Shown: positions 1 through 9,785 of the stretch, one piece after another
Layout of the letters: each line of letters begins with the position of its first letter
Numbering within the stretch: position 1 is the stretch's first letter
Made by a program: the position numbers and the translations under genes
Assembly (NCBI GenBank): GCA_026826555.1
Contig: JAKSZT010039042.1
Span: forward strand, 62,001 to 126,000
Source of the DNA: Tolypeutes matacus
Lineage: Eukaryota > Chordata > Mammalia > Cingulata > Chlamyphoridae
DNA: 64,000 nt
Direction of reading: 5' to 3'
Notes under the pieces: generated by a model
Database searches by the model: none
Seen by the model: only the letters and a program-made list of their open reading frames with translations
What the model was told of the DNA's origin: nothing

Positions 1-345
1 GTTGAATGAAAAAAAAAATAAAAATGGAGGGGGAGGAGGCAAGCCAAGCCTTTGCAGTGAGCCACAGGCCCGCCCGGACGCATGGTAAGCCAGGCCCACT
101 GAGCTATGCAGCAAGATAATGATGCAACAAAACAGAGATGCAGGTGAGATGCACCAGAAACCAGACACTGAGGTGGTGCAAGTGACAGAGTGCCACTTTC
201 CCACATTGGCGGTCCCAAGGATCAAATCCCAGTGAAGCCTGGAAGAGGAAAATGAGAAGAGAAGGCAAGTAACAAACAAAGAAGATCATCCAACAAATGA
301 ACAGAGATAGCAAGTGGGGGGAGAGTGATGGGAACTCATTGAATA
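1..345 (+). mobile_element. tRNA-derived SINE (DAS-like), right part
   Basis: The segment reads like the 3' two-thirds of a xenarthran tRNA-derived SINE. A GC-rich hinge (about 35-110) leads to a GCAAGATAATGATGCAAC motif at about 110-130. A second tRNA-like head follows at about 170-232, with an A-box-like GGTGGTGCAAGTGACAGAG and a B-box-like GGTCCCAAGGATCAAATCCC. An A-rich tail with AACAAACAAAG follows. The same order, inverted, is complete at 55411-55945. The left tRNA head lies outside the window or is lost. Assignment to the DAS family is by recognition only. Confidence 0.6.
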
Positions 346-394
346 GTACACCAAAAAGAAAACAGTAAAAGTCAATTAAAAAAGAGCATTTACA

Positions 395-1060
395 GACATT
401 GTGAACCTTATATGTGAAAGTTTATATATGATAGAAGAAACTGTAAATTAGTAGTGAAATAATGGCTGGTTATTGATTGATGCTGGAAAAATAAAATTTG
501 TTGTAAAGATCATCACAGTTGATTATGGAGTATCATACCATATCCTATTAGAGCATTATATAAAATGTATTTTATATACCATGTAACTTTCTAAAACTTT
601 TAAAGTTCTGAATTCATGAACACATCACAACCAATATATATTACTTAAAAATTATGATCTGCAATTGAGAATACAATGATAATTAACAAAATATCTATTT
701 ATATTCATAAAAATGAAAAGTTAAGTGCAAAAATATCAAAACTCATGGTATATTTAAGGAAGTTTTAATATTTCTTTAACCACTTAAAGGAAAATTAAAC
801 TTTCTAAAAAAAATTTGAATCACTTGGTCCAGATTTACTGAAGTAAACAATTACTAAACAATGAAGTAAGATATACTAATCATATACAATCTCCTTCATA
901 AAAAATGAAGAAGACATATTCATCAATTCATTTTATAATAACAGTATAAACTTAGTGGGAGCTGTGGGAGTGGGGTATATGGTAATCACCTATATATATA
1001 TCACCTATATATATTTAATGTAAAGTGTTTATTAAAGGGGAGTATATGGGAACATTCCAT
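395..1060 (+). mobile_element. old degraded L1 fragment
   Basis: Positions 395-500 align by eye with 15450-15540, which lies in a better preserved old plus-strand L1. Near 950-1060 the sequence resembles an L1 3' terminus of the kind seen elsewhere in the window (a GGAGTGGGGTATATGG-like stretch before an A/T-rich end). No reading frame survives. Boundaries are approximate. Confidence 0.4.
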
Positions 1061-1061
1061 T

Positions 1062-1070
1062 TAGACATTT
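1062..1070. repeat. target-site duplication, left, of L1-A
   Basis: The 9-bp word TAGACATTT at 1062-1070 is repeated at 9048-9056, immediately outside the L1 5' terminus. A matching pair at both ends of a 7.98-kb segment that starts with a poly(T)/A-rich tail and ends with an L1 5' end is what target-primed reverse transcription leaves. Confidence 0.8.
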
Positions 1071-1205
1071 TTACTTATTTATTTATTTTTTTATTCTGGG
1101 TAAAAACCTAAATTTTCACAATACATACCAATATTTGAAAAATGATATATAAATATATATGCATATATGTGCATTTGCTTACAAAAATGTTATATATATA
1201 TAAAT
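1071..1205 (-). other. 3' transduced flank carried by L1-A
   Basis: This segment lies beyond the usual L1 3' terminus (the sense-strand end seen at 14460-14515 or 47575) but still inside the 9-bp target duplication. It is A/T-rich with a TATATAAATATATATGCAT core and ends, in sense, in AATAAA-like A-rich tails. The same segment follows the L1 end at 45958-46095 and is absent from the L1 ends at 14515, 29971 and 47575. The simplest reading is read-through of the L1 polyadenylation signal in a progenitor. Confidence 0.7.
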
Positions 1206-3002
1206 TTTAAGACATGCCTAGATTACCTAAAATATTACATGGAACCTACTGGGATTCTCATGTTGCCCACCTCCCACACTTCCCACCATATCCCACACAA
1301 ACATCTCCCAAAAGTGTGGCCAATTACCCTCAATGGACTTATACATTCTGGGGCCTTGCCATCAACCATAGACCACAGTTCATATCATAGACCATACTCT
1401 CTCCCACACATTTCTGAGTGGTGTGTGCTGATTTAAAATGGCCTACAACCGTTGCCACAGCGGCACTCAGGACAACATCCAAATACCAAAGAAGCCCCTG
1501 TATTTCAACTGCTAGTCCCCTCCCTGCCCCAAAAGTGTCAAGTGGCCACTGGCTCCACCTCATTGTTATAATTTCTTCCATTGCTAGAATCACCATATGT
1601 GTACAACAGAATACCATCAAGTCCACTCTAGTCCATAGTTCCTCTCCCAATCCTGAGGGGACTGGGATGGTGATGTCCATTCCACCTCCAAGTGAGAGAG
1701 GGCTTATATCCCATGGATATAGTGGGTGGGATGATCCTGCCTGCAAATGCAGGCCCTCTTCATTCCCTGTGCTGGCCGTTGCCCATCATTGTCTCTTCGC
1801 CAGGTGACTTGGATGAGTCCATTGAGCTGTAGGGTAGGAGTTGCAGCTCCACCGAGATTCCAGGCACACCTGGCTCATAGGTTGGCCAGAGGCTCCAGTC
1901 TCTGGAAGTATACCTAAAAACTCCAGCATCACATATAGGTTTGAATAGAAGGGACTGATGAACCATGTGCAGGGAGGACTTATTTGAGTCCAATTCTGTC
2001 ACTCTCAGGAGCACAGATTCCAGAATAGAGCCCACTGATAAGGTGTCCATCTCTGGGGCTATCCCCCCTTATATAGGACCTGGGTGTCTCCAGAGCTCTC
2101 AGGAGCCCCTCTGTGTGGTGATAGGCACTTTGATGTTCTATGAGCTCCTACTGAGGCGGGCATAAGCGTTACCTCTGGGATGACATCCCGACTCTCTTTG
2201 AAGTCTCTTAGCCACTTGAACTCATTTGTCTTTACCTTTACCTCCATTTATTCAAAGTCTTTTTCCAGTTGTGTTGCCAGTTGGCACTTGGTAATAATCC
2301 CTCATTGCCCAGGAGGTTCATCACCGGGAGTCATGTCCCATGTTGGGGGGAAGGTAATGCATTCATATGCTCAGTTTGGCTTAGAGAGAGGCCACATTTG
2401 AGCAACAAGGAGGATCTCAGGTGGCAACCCTTAGGCATCCCATAACAGTAAGCTAAGTTTCAGTTACAAGAGCAAAGACTCATCAATAAAAAGACCTCAT
2501 CAATGGGTCATCCCCTTTTGACAGACACTGTCCCTGCACTCAGAGGACTGTTGCTGCTCCCTTGGAGACTGTGGCAGAGCTCTCCAGGCTAGTAATGCAG
2601 ATTCACTCATTTATTGTGTGATTGTCCACCCTTCATGACCATGCCCCATCTTTTGATCTTTTGAACAATTCTGTATATCTTTCATGTGTATTCAGATGAA
2701 CTAACTTCCATGAATCCCCTCTCCCAGACACCCCCTACCAATAATCCCCTGCAGTACCCATTGTAACCCTTCTGTGATCCAAAACTTCCATGAATATGTA
2801 GTACATAAAATAATCAAATACACTTAATAAGAAAAAGAAACAACAATGATAAGCTTACATGCAAGAGACAAACATAAGGAAACTCGGGAAAACAAACAAA
2901 CAAACAAATAAAAAGAAACAAAAACCAAAACAAAACAAAATATAATTAGTGGCTTGGGACATTCAAAAAATGGGGAAAAAAGCAAAAGAAATGCATTTAA
3001 AA

Positions 3003-3036
<34 letters not shown>

Positions 3037-3765
3037 ATGTATATATTCTTTTTGTCCTTTTCTCACTGTGTTATCGGATGTCCAGTGTGCTGTGACACCT
3101 TCCCCCTCTCAATCCCCATTGTCTCCCAAATTTTCATTTAATTTTCAAAAGAAATTTTAGGTCACACCAAACTTACACACGGAGTACCAGAGACTCCCCG
3201 ATACCAAACCACCCCCCACTTCCCCATCCCATATTAATCCCCCCCATTTTTTTGGATGTTAGCATTGTTATAACTGTTATACAGATAGCAAAATATAGCA
3301 ACTAAACATTGTCAATGATTTACAGTATAGTTTACAATTTAGATGATACAGTTTAATAAGTTTTGATGATATTTACCATGTCCTGTGTCCATTACTGTAA
3401 GGTAATGAAAAACACTTCCCATGACCACCAAACACCCCATTAGGTCTTTACTGTTCCATTCTCCCCAGCCACCCAGGGGACATCACCCCACCCTATCCCG
3501 ACCCATGGAATGTCAAGATTCACAGTTACATGCCCTAGGAATTTGAACTTGCCCTTCCTAATCCACCCACCCGCCAATGCTGCACCACCACACCCAGGAA
3601 CACCACCACCCATCTGCCCCATCCCCCAACATGCCACCACAATCTATCCCTTTACCATAGATTATGTCCATGTGGGTGATGGCTCAAAGCCCGCTCTTCT
3701 CTTACTCTCCCTTGTTAACCTATCTTTCAGACAAAGGTTCTCAGAGACTGCTCACTTTCCTCAGT
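1206..3765 (-). other. 2.5-kb L1 3'UTR with two overlapping degraded reading frames
   Basis: The segment between the ORF2 stop and the L1 end. It aligns with 47575-50160 (L1-B), 12190-14515 (plus) and 28929-29971 (plus, truncated). In sense, a first frame is open at 2247-2059 and 2050-1760, and a second frame follows at 1746-1339 (135 codons). The homologous frames are open at 48596-48000 and 48151-47696 and, in part, at 29116-29906. I recognise no domain. The frames may be chance openings in non-coding sequence. Confidence 0.75.
3003..3040. repeat. (TA)n(TG)n microsatellite
   Basis: A run of about 12 TA units is followed by TG units and a TGTATGTATAT tail inside the L1-A 3'UTR. L1-B has only a short A/T stretch at the homologous place (about 49356), so the array expanded after insertion or was present in the source of L1-A. 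Confidence 0.9.
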
Positions 3766-6215
3766 TCAGATCAGTGAGGTCATATACTGTTTATCCTTCA
3801 GTGCCTGGTTTGCTTCACTCAACATAAGGTCTTCAAGATTCATCCTTGTTATTCCATGTGTTAACACTTTATCCCTTCTTACAGCTGAGTAATATTCCAT
3901 TGTATGCATGTACCACATTTTGCTTATCCATTCTTCTGTTGATGGGCACCGGGGCTGATTCCAAATTTTGGCAATGGTGAACAATGGAAATATGAACATT
4001 GGAGTGCATATATCTGTCCGTGTCTTTCCTTTCAGTTCCTCTGGGTATATACCCAGCAGTGGAATTGTTGGATCATATGGGAGATCTATTGTTAGCTTTC
4101 TGAGGAACCCCCAAACTGTCCTCCACAGTGGCTTGACCATACCACAGTCCCACCAGCAGTGGATGAGGGTTCCAATTCCTCCACATCCTCTCCAACATTT
4201 AGTGTCTCCTCTTTTTTAATAGCTGCCATTCTGATGGGTGTAAGATGGTATCTCATTGTAGTTTTGATTTGCATTTCCCTGATAGCAAGCAATGTCGAGC
4301 ATTCTTTTCATGTGCTTTTTAGCCATTTGTACTTCTTCCTTGGAGAAGTGTCTTTTCAGTTCACTTGCCCATTTTTAAAATGGGTTGTTTGTCCTTTTAT
4401 TTTCAAGGTGTAGGATTTTTTTTATATATGCAGGATATTAGGCTCCTATCAGATATATGGTTGCCAAATATTCTCTCCCATTGGATAAGCTGCCTTTTTA
4501 ATTTTTTTAATAACACCCTTTGAGGTGCAGAAGTTTTTAATTTTGATGAGATCCCATTTATCTATTTTTTTCTCTTGCTGCTCATGCTTTGGCTGTGAAG
4601 TTCAAGAAACCATTTCCTATTACAAGGTCCTATAGATACTTCCCTACATTATCTTCCAAGGTCTTTATGGTTTTGGACCATATATTTATATCTTTAATCC
4701 ATCTTGAGTTGATTTTTGTATAAGGTGTGAGATGGTATTCTTCTCTCATTCTTTTGGATTTGGATATCCAGTTCTCCAAGCACCACTTGTTAAAGAATCC
4801 ATTCTCTCCCAACTGAGTGGGCTTCGTGGCCTTGTAAAATAGCAGATAACTCTATATGTGAGGATCTATATCAGAACTCTCAATCCAGTTCCATTGATCA
4901 GTAGGTCTATCCTTGTGCCAATACCACGCAGTTTTGATCACTGTAGCTTTGTAGTATGTTTTAAAGTCAGGTAGCTCCAACTTCATTTCTCTTTTTTAAT
5001 ATGTCTTTGGCAATTTGGGGCCTCTTGCCTCTCCAAATATATTTTGTGGTTAGTTTTTCCAGTTCCTTAAAAAATATACTGTTGACTTTTATTGAGATTG
5101 CATTAAATCTGTACATTAGTTTGGGTGGGATAGACATCTTGATGATGTTTATTCTTCCTATCCATGAACAGGGAATATTTTTCCACTTATTTAAGTCTTC
5201 TTTGATTTCCCATAACAGTGTTGTGTAGTTTTCTGTATATAAGTCCTTTACATCTTTAGTTAAATTTATTCCTAGGTATTTGATTCTTTTATTTACTATT
5301 GTAAATGATATTTTTTTCCTGATTTCTTCCTCAGTTTGCTCATTACTGGTATACAGAAATGCAACTGATTTTTGAGCATTGATCTTATAGCCTGCAACAT
5401 TACTGAACTCCTTTATAAGTTCTAGAAGCCTTGTTGTAGATTTTGCAGGGCTTTCTATGTAAAGGTCATGTCATCTGCAAATAATGAAATTTTTATTTCT
5501 TCTTTTACAATCTGGATGCCTTTTATGTCCTTTTCTTGTCTCGGTGCTTGTGCAAGTAATTCTAAGACAAAATTAAATAGGAGTGGTGTTAGTGGACATC
5601 CTTGTCTAGTTCCCAATTTCCATGTGCACTGGAGAAGAATGTAAATCCGGCTGTATTTGGGTGTAGTGTTCTGTATATGTCTATTAAGTCCAAACCTTCT
5701 AATGTATTGTTGAGTGCGTTCGTTTCTTTATTGATTCTCTGCTTAGATGTTCTGTCTAATGATGATAGTGGTGAGTTGAAGTCCCCTGCTATAATTGTAG
5801 AGGCATTTATTTCTCCTCTTAGCTTTTCCAGAGTTTGCCGCACTTATTTTGAGGCACCCCGATTAGGTGCGTAAATGCTTATGATTGTTCTCTCTTCTTG
5901 AGAGATTAGTCCTTTTACTAATATGTAGTGTCCATCTTTGTCTCTTACAATATCTTTGCATTTAAAGTCTATTTTGTCTGATATTAGAATAGCTACTCCT
6001 GCCCTTTTTTGGCTATTGTTAGCTTGTAAAATGGTTTTCCAGCCATTCACTTTCAGCCTCCTTGAATCCCTATGTCGAAGGTGGGTTTCTTGTACACAGC
6101 GTATAGATGGATCATATTTTCATATCCATTCTGCCAATCTGTGTCTTTTGATTGGTGAATTTAATCCATTAACATTCAGTGTTATTACTCATAACGAATT
6201 TCTTACTTCAGCCAC
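3766..6215 (-). pseudogene. L1-A ORF2 (endonuclease/reverse transcriptase), broken
   Basis: ORF2p normally supplies the endonuclease and reverse transcriptase for L1 retrotransposition (about 1275 residues). Here the N-terminal endonuclease is readable from 6215 to about 5621 (for example GWKTILQANNSQKRAG, then GDFNSPLSSLDR at 5843-5589). The conserved C-terminal segment runs 4140-3766 (a PLLGIYPEELKG stretch and the CTMEYYSAV-like region, ending YMTSLI). The start codon reads GTG (6213-6215) where L1-B has ATG. At about 5621 the endonuclease jumps straight to the TRQGCPL reverse-transcriptase motif, out of frame, deleting about 1.36 kb relative to L1-B. The FADD catalytic box is still readable near 5475. 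Several other frameshifts are present. It is a pseudogene. Confidence 0.9.
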
Positions 6216-6279
6216 TTTTTTCTTTGGGTTTATATATGTCATATGTTCTTTTGTTTCTCTTTTTGTCTTTTCAGTTGTT

Positions 6280-7259
6280 TTAAACTCTCCTCCAACTCTC
6301 TCTCCCTTGTTTTTTCCTTTCAACTTGTATACATTCTTTTAGTATTTCTTGAAGTGCTGGTTTGTTCTTGACATACTCTTTTAATTTCTCTTTATCTGTG
6401 AATATTTTGAACTCTCCATCATTTTTGAATGCCAATTTTGCTGGATAGAGAATTCATGGCTGGAAGTTTTTTTCTTTTAGTATTTTGACTATGTCATACA
6501 CTGTCTTCTTGCCTCCATGGTTTCAGCTGAGAAATCAGCACTTAATTTTATTGAGCTTCCCTTGTACGTGATGGTTCTCTTTTCTCTTGCTGCCTTGAGT
6601 ATTTTCTCTTTGTCTTGAGCATTGGACATTTTGACAAGTATATGTCTTGGAGTTGGCCTGTTGGGATTTATACTATTTGAGTTGCGCTGTGCTTCCTGGT
6701 TCTGCACATCCATCTTTCTCAAGAGGGTTGGGAAGATTTCCGCCATTATTTCCTTCAAAACTCCTTCTGTTCCCTTTCCCTTCTCTTCTCCTTCTGGGAT
6801 GCCCATAATGCGTATGTTTGTGCATTTTGTATTATCGGTTAATTCCCTGAGTCCATGCTGGATTTTTTCTCTCTTTTTGTCTATCTGTTCTACTATTTCT
6901 TTGATTTCAGCTGTATTGTCTTCCATATCACTAATTCTTTCCTCTGCCTGCTCAAATCTGCTGTTATATGAATCCTGCGTCTTTTTCATTTCTTTGCTTG
7001 TACCATTATTCACCATCATATCTATTAACTTTTTAGGCATGTTTGCAATTTCTTCAGTATGTTCTTCCAGTGTCTTCTTTATACCCTTAATCTCTTCCTT
7101 CACTTCTTTAAGTTGGTCCATGATATTTTTTTCGATAGCTTTGATTAGTTGTTCGATGTCCTGCATCACTTCCTGGTTTTTATTTTCTTCATTGGACTGG
7201 TCCATGTTTTCCTGTTTCTCAGAGTCCTTTGTATTTTTTTGTTGCCCTCTGGTCATCAT
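6280..7259 (-). pseudogene. L1-A ORF1 (RNA-binding nucleic-acid chaperone), one frameshift
   Basis: ORF1p trimerises and coats L1 RNA. The frame starts with ATG at 7259 and runs open for 256 codons. A Lys/Glu-rich coiled coil (about residues 20-135) is followed by an RRM-like part (about 145-235: CTNIRIMGIPEGEE, then PRHILVKMSN) and the start of the C-terminal domain (FSAETMEARRQ). A one-base deletion near 6500 (GACAGTGTATG against GACAGTGGTATG in L1-B) then gives a premature stop at 6489. Past the shift, the other frame continues through the usual C-terminal domain to a stop at 6280-6282. Total length, about 326 codons, suits the family. This is the best preserved coding sequence in the window. 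Confidence 0.9.
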
Positions 7260-9047
7260 ATTATCTTGATGGGTTTGTTCAGTTGATTAGCTTTTCTCTA
7301 TTCTCTAGAGTTTTATTTAGCTGGTAGTTCTGCTTGTGAGTTAAGTTTTCTCTTTGGCAGTTTTTCTTCTGATTTTCTTTCCTTACTTCTTTCTATGTTC
7401 CCTTGAAGGCAAAAGATTATGTCCAGAGTAATCAAAAGATGTAAGGAAGGCAGAAGAATAATAGTAATATTGATAAAAGTAGAAGATGGGCATAATGAGA
7501 CTTCGTGAGATGAATATTTAACTTGTGTAGGCAGTGTAGAGTAATAGGAAATAAAGTGGAGTTACTGCAATAGACTGGGAAAGCAAATGGAGGAATATAT
7601 ATATAGTGATTTAGAAGGCTAGAATTATGAGAAGGGTGTGAAATAGTAAAGAAATGGCTGAAAGGAAAAAGTTAATACTAATAAAAATAAAGAAGAAAAC
7701 AAAATTGATGGAATAGAAATTGACACCCTTAAGTTGTGGGCCTATGAAAAAATGTTGTATCTAAAAGCCACAACAGAAAGCAGAAGGCAGAAAGATGAAG
7801 GAAGGATAAGCGATAGTTTGTAATACAGAATCAGTATAGACAGCGAATGGGAAATTACTGAAGAAGAAGCACAGCAAAGAAACGACAAGCTAGCAGCACC
7901 TAATTTTTAAAAAATGAAAGAAAAAAGAATAGGGTGAGGAAAGAGGAAAGAAAAGCAAGAGAACAGAAAGAAACAGAGGGAAACCAAAGATCCACACAGG
8001 CAAGCAGTCAAACAGAGATAAGGGGGGTCAATGATTCCCCTAGGGTCCACGTGGATCCTCTCTGCCTACTTGTGGTTATCAATCAATTTCCCCACCGGGT
8101 TCTATATGCAGGTCCTGAAACAGCTTTTAGCTATTAAACTAAATTAAAAAGAATTTATTTTAAATTTATTGAAGTGACCTCACTTTTTATTGTATTTTTA
8201 TTTTTTTAGCGAAATACAGGACCCAAAATAATTCCTCCTCTAGACCAACCCCCTTACGGAAGGGATCTTAGCTGGGCCCGTGGAAATTAATCAAGCACGT
8301 CCCACTTCCTGGACTCCCCAGGGTAGCTGTAGCTCTGATGTTAGTCAGTTCAGAGTGCTAAAGACGGCCAATTCTGCCCCTTCTGGAGCTGAGCTCCAGT
8401 GTCACCCTGTTGGTATGTAAATCAGTTTGACTGCAGATTCATGTTTGCTTTCAGCCTGATGCTGCTTCAGTTTGGCTTATCTGTTCCCCAAAGCTATGGG
8501 GTGGTGCAGGCAGCCAGATTGATGTCAAAAAATAAAAATAAAAAATTTCCTTCCTTGTCCTCCAACAGAACCCTCCCACTTTTGTAGAGTGTTCCTTCTT
8601 CCTGGCTTTGTGGTGGCCCGGGTCTTATCCCTGGGCAGCTAGACAAATCAACTCCCTACCCTGACCAGAACTCCCCCTCCCGTTCACTGGGTACCAATTT
8701 GCTCTGGCTGTTCTGTTCACACAAGTTACAAGGGGCACCAGGCAGCCAGATCCCCAGAAAATAAATCTTTCTTGTCCCGCTCACAGCTTCAACTGGCCAT
8801 TTTATTATTATTTCTTTCTCCCTAACCACAGGGCTCAGCTCTCTGTACCAACCACCACTGGCAGGCTTAAAACTCATGAATCTCTACCATTCTGTCCACG
8901 CCATTGATCTGCACAGATAGATGTCCCAAGCTTCTCACTCCACGTGTGCACAGCACAGACCCCCAGGCAGGACCTCCTCCACAATCCGCCTTGCTCTGGG
9001 AGCTTGCAGTCTGTGCCTTCCTACACTAATGCCATCTTGGACCCCTC
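7260..9047 (-). other. L1-A 5'UTR
   Basis: About 1.8 kb between ORF1 and the 5' terminus. The ORF1-proximal part (7260-8150) is purine-rich on the plus strand and matches 10577-11400 of another L1. The distal part (8220-9047) is GC-richer and contains repeated CAGGCAGCCAGAT-like blocks (about 8508 and 8733), a hint of internal duplication. This is where the internal promoter would lie. Confidence 0.75.
9031..9039 (-). promoter_or_regulatory. YY1-type site at L1-A 5' end
   Basis: GCCATCTTG on the plus strand, that is CAAGATGGC in L1 sense, lies within 20 bp of the L1 5' terminus. In human L1 a YY1 site at this position directs accurate initiation. Equivalent sites occur at 38430-38438 (+) and 58303-58311 (-). 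Confidence 0.65.
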
Positions 9048-9056
9048 TAGACATTT
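9048..9056. repeat. target-site duplication, right, of L1-A
   Basis: TAGACATTT, identical to 1062-1070. It directly follows the L1 5' terminal sequence. Confidence 0.8.
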
Positions 9057-9240
9057 ATTTTAAATTCAGGAATTTGTGAGTTTACAGAACAATCATGCAT
9101 AAAATATAGGATTCCCATTCACCACCCCACCACCAACACCTTGCATTGGTGTAGAATATTTCTTACAATTGATGATAGCACTTTTTTATAATTGTACTAT
9201 TTTTTAAAATATCTATTTACTTTTTTTCTCTTTTATTTTA
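9057..9240 (-). mobile_element. L1 3' end fragment
   Basis: The stretch resembles the terminal part of an older xenarthran L1 3'UTR in minus orientation, with a TATAGGATTCCCATTCACC-like block comparable to 32700-32760 and 47280-47340. It is part of the older sequence into which L1-A inserted. Confidence 0.5.
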
Positions 9241-9299
9241 TTTATTTTTTAAAAGATCCATAGATTAGATAAATTTTATGTAACATTTATGTAACCTAA

Positions 9300-9660
9300 G
9301 CAAGTTTAAAAAAATAGGTGCAATATGGTGGCAATTTTGAGACACTGCAATTGTCCTGAATGATGTGGCAGTGACAGATACAGGCCTTTATGTATCTTGT
9401 CATAACTTACAATAATGTGTAGGTTTCAGTTTAAAATATAATGTAAACTATAATCCATGCTTAGTGACAAAAATCCAATATGTTTTCATCAATTGTAACA
9501 AAACTACCACACTAATAAAGGATGTTGTTAATGTGGGAAAATGTGGGGAGGTAGGGAGTGGGCATATAGGAAGCCTCTACATTTTTTATGTAACATTTAT
9601 GTAAACTAACTATCTTTTTAAAAAATAAAATAAATTATGAGTATTGATGCATTAAAAAAA
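9300..9660 (+). mobile_element. L1 3'UTR fragment (older subfamily)
   Basis: It reads in the same order as the ends of the insertions at 23560-23909 and 44430-44736: a GACACTGCAATTGTCCTGAATGA-like block, then a block near AACTATAATCCATGCTTAG, then GGATGTTGTTAATGTGGG, then TGTAACATTTATGTAA and an A-rich end. No coding capacity. Confidence 0.65.
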
Positions 9661-9785
9661 ACTAATGAGAAAGATAATTATGGCCCAATATAAGTTATAA
9701 ATATAAATGAGAATACTAAATACAATATTAGCAAAATTATCTAAAAAGACATGACAGGCAGTTAACACTTCATGGCCAACATAGG
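9661..9785. other. short spacer without recognisable feature
   Basis: AT-rich sequence between two L1 fragments. I see no gene or repeat signature. Confidence 0.4.

Larger units (their letters stand above)
1071..9047 (-). mobile_element. L1-A: near full-length LINE-1 with internal deletion
   Basis: A minus-strand LINE-1. In sense order it has a 5'UTR (9047 to 7260), ORF1 (7259 to 6280), ORF2 (6215 to 3766), a 2.5-kb 3'UTR (3765 to about 1206) and a carried 3' flank ending in an A-rich tail (about 1205 to 1071). It is bounded by a 9-bp target-site duplication. The 5' terminus carries CAAGATGGC, a YY1-type site typical of L1 5' ends. It cannot be autonomous: ORF1 is frameshifted, ORF2 has lost its ATG, and about 1.36 kb of ORF2 is missing. 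Without that deletion it would be about 9.3 kb, unusually long for a mammalian L1 because of the 3'UTR. Confidence 0.9.

Noticed and set aside
6622..7269. 215-codon plus-strand frame
   Set aside because: Shadow of ORF1 of L1-A on the opposite strand. Its hydrophobic Ser/Phe/Ile-rich product is the complement of the Lys/Glu-rich coiled coil.
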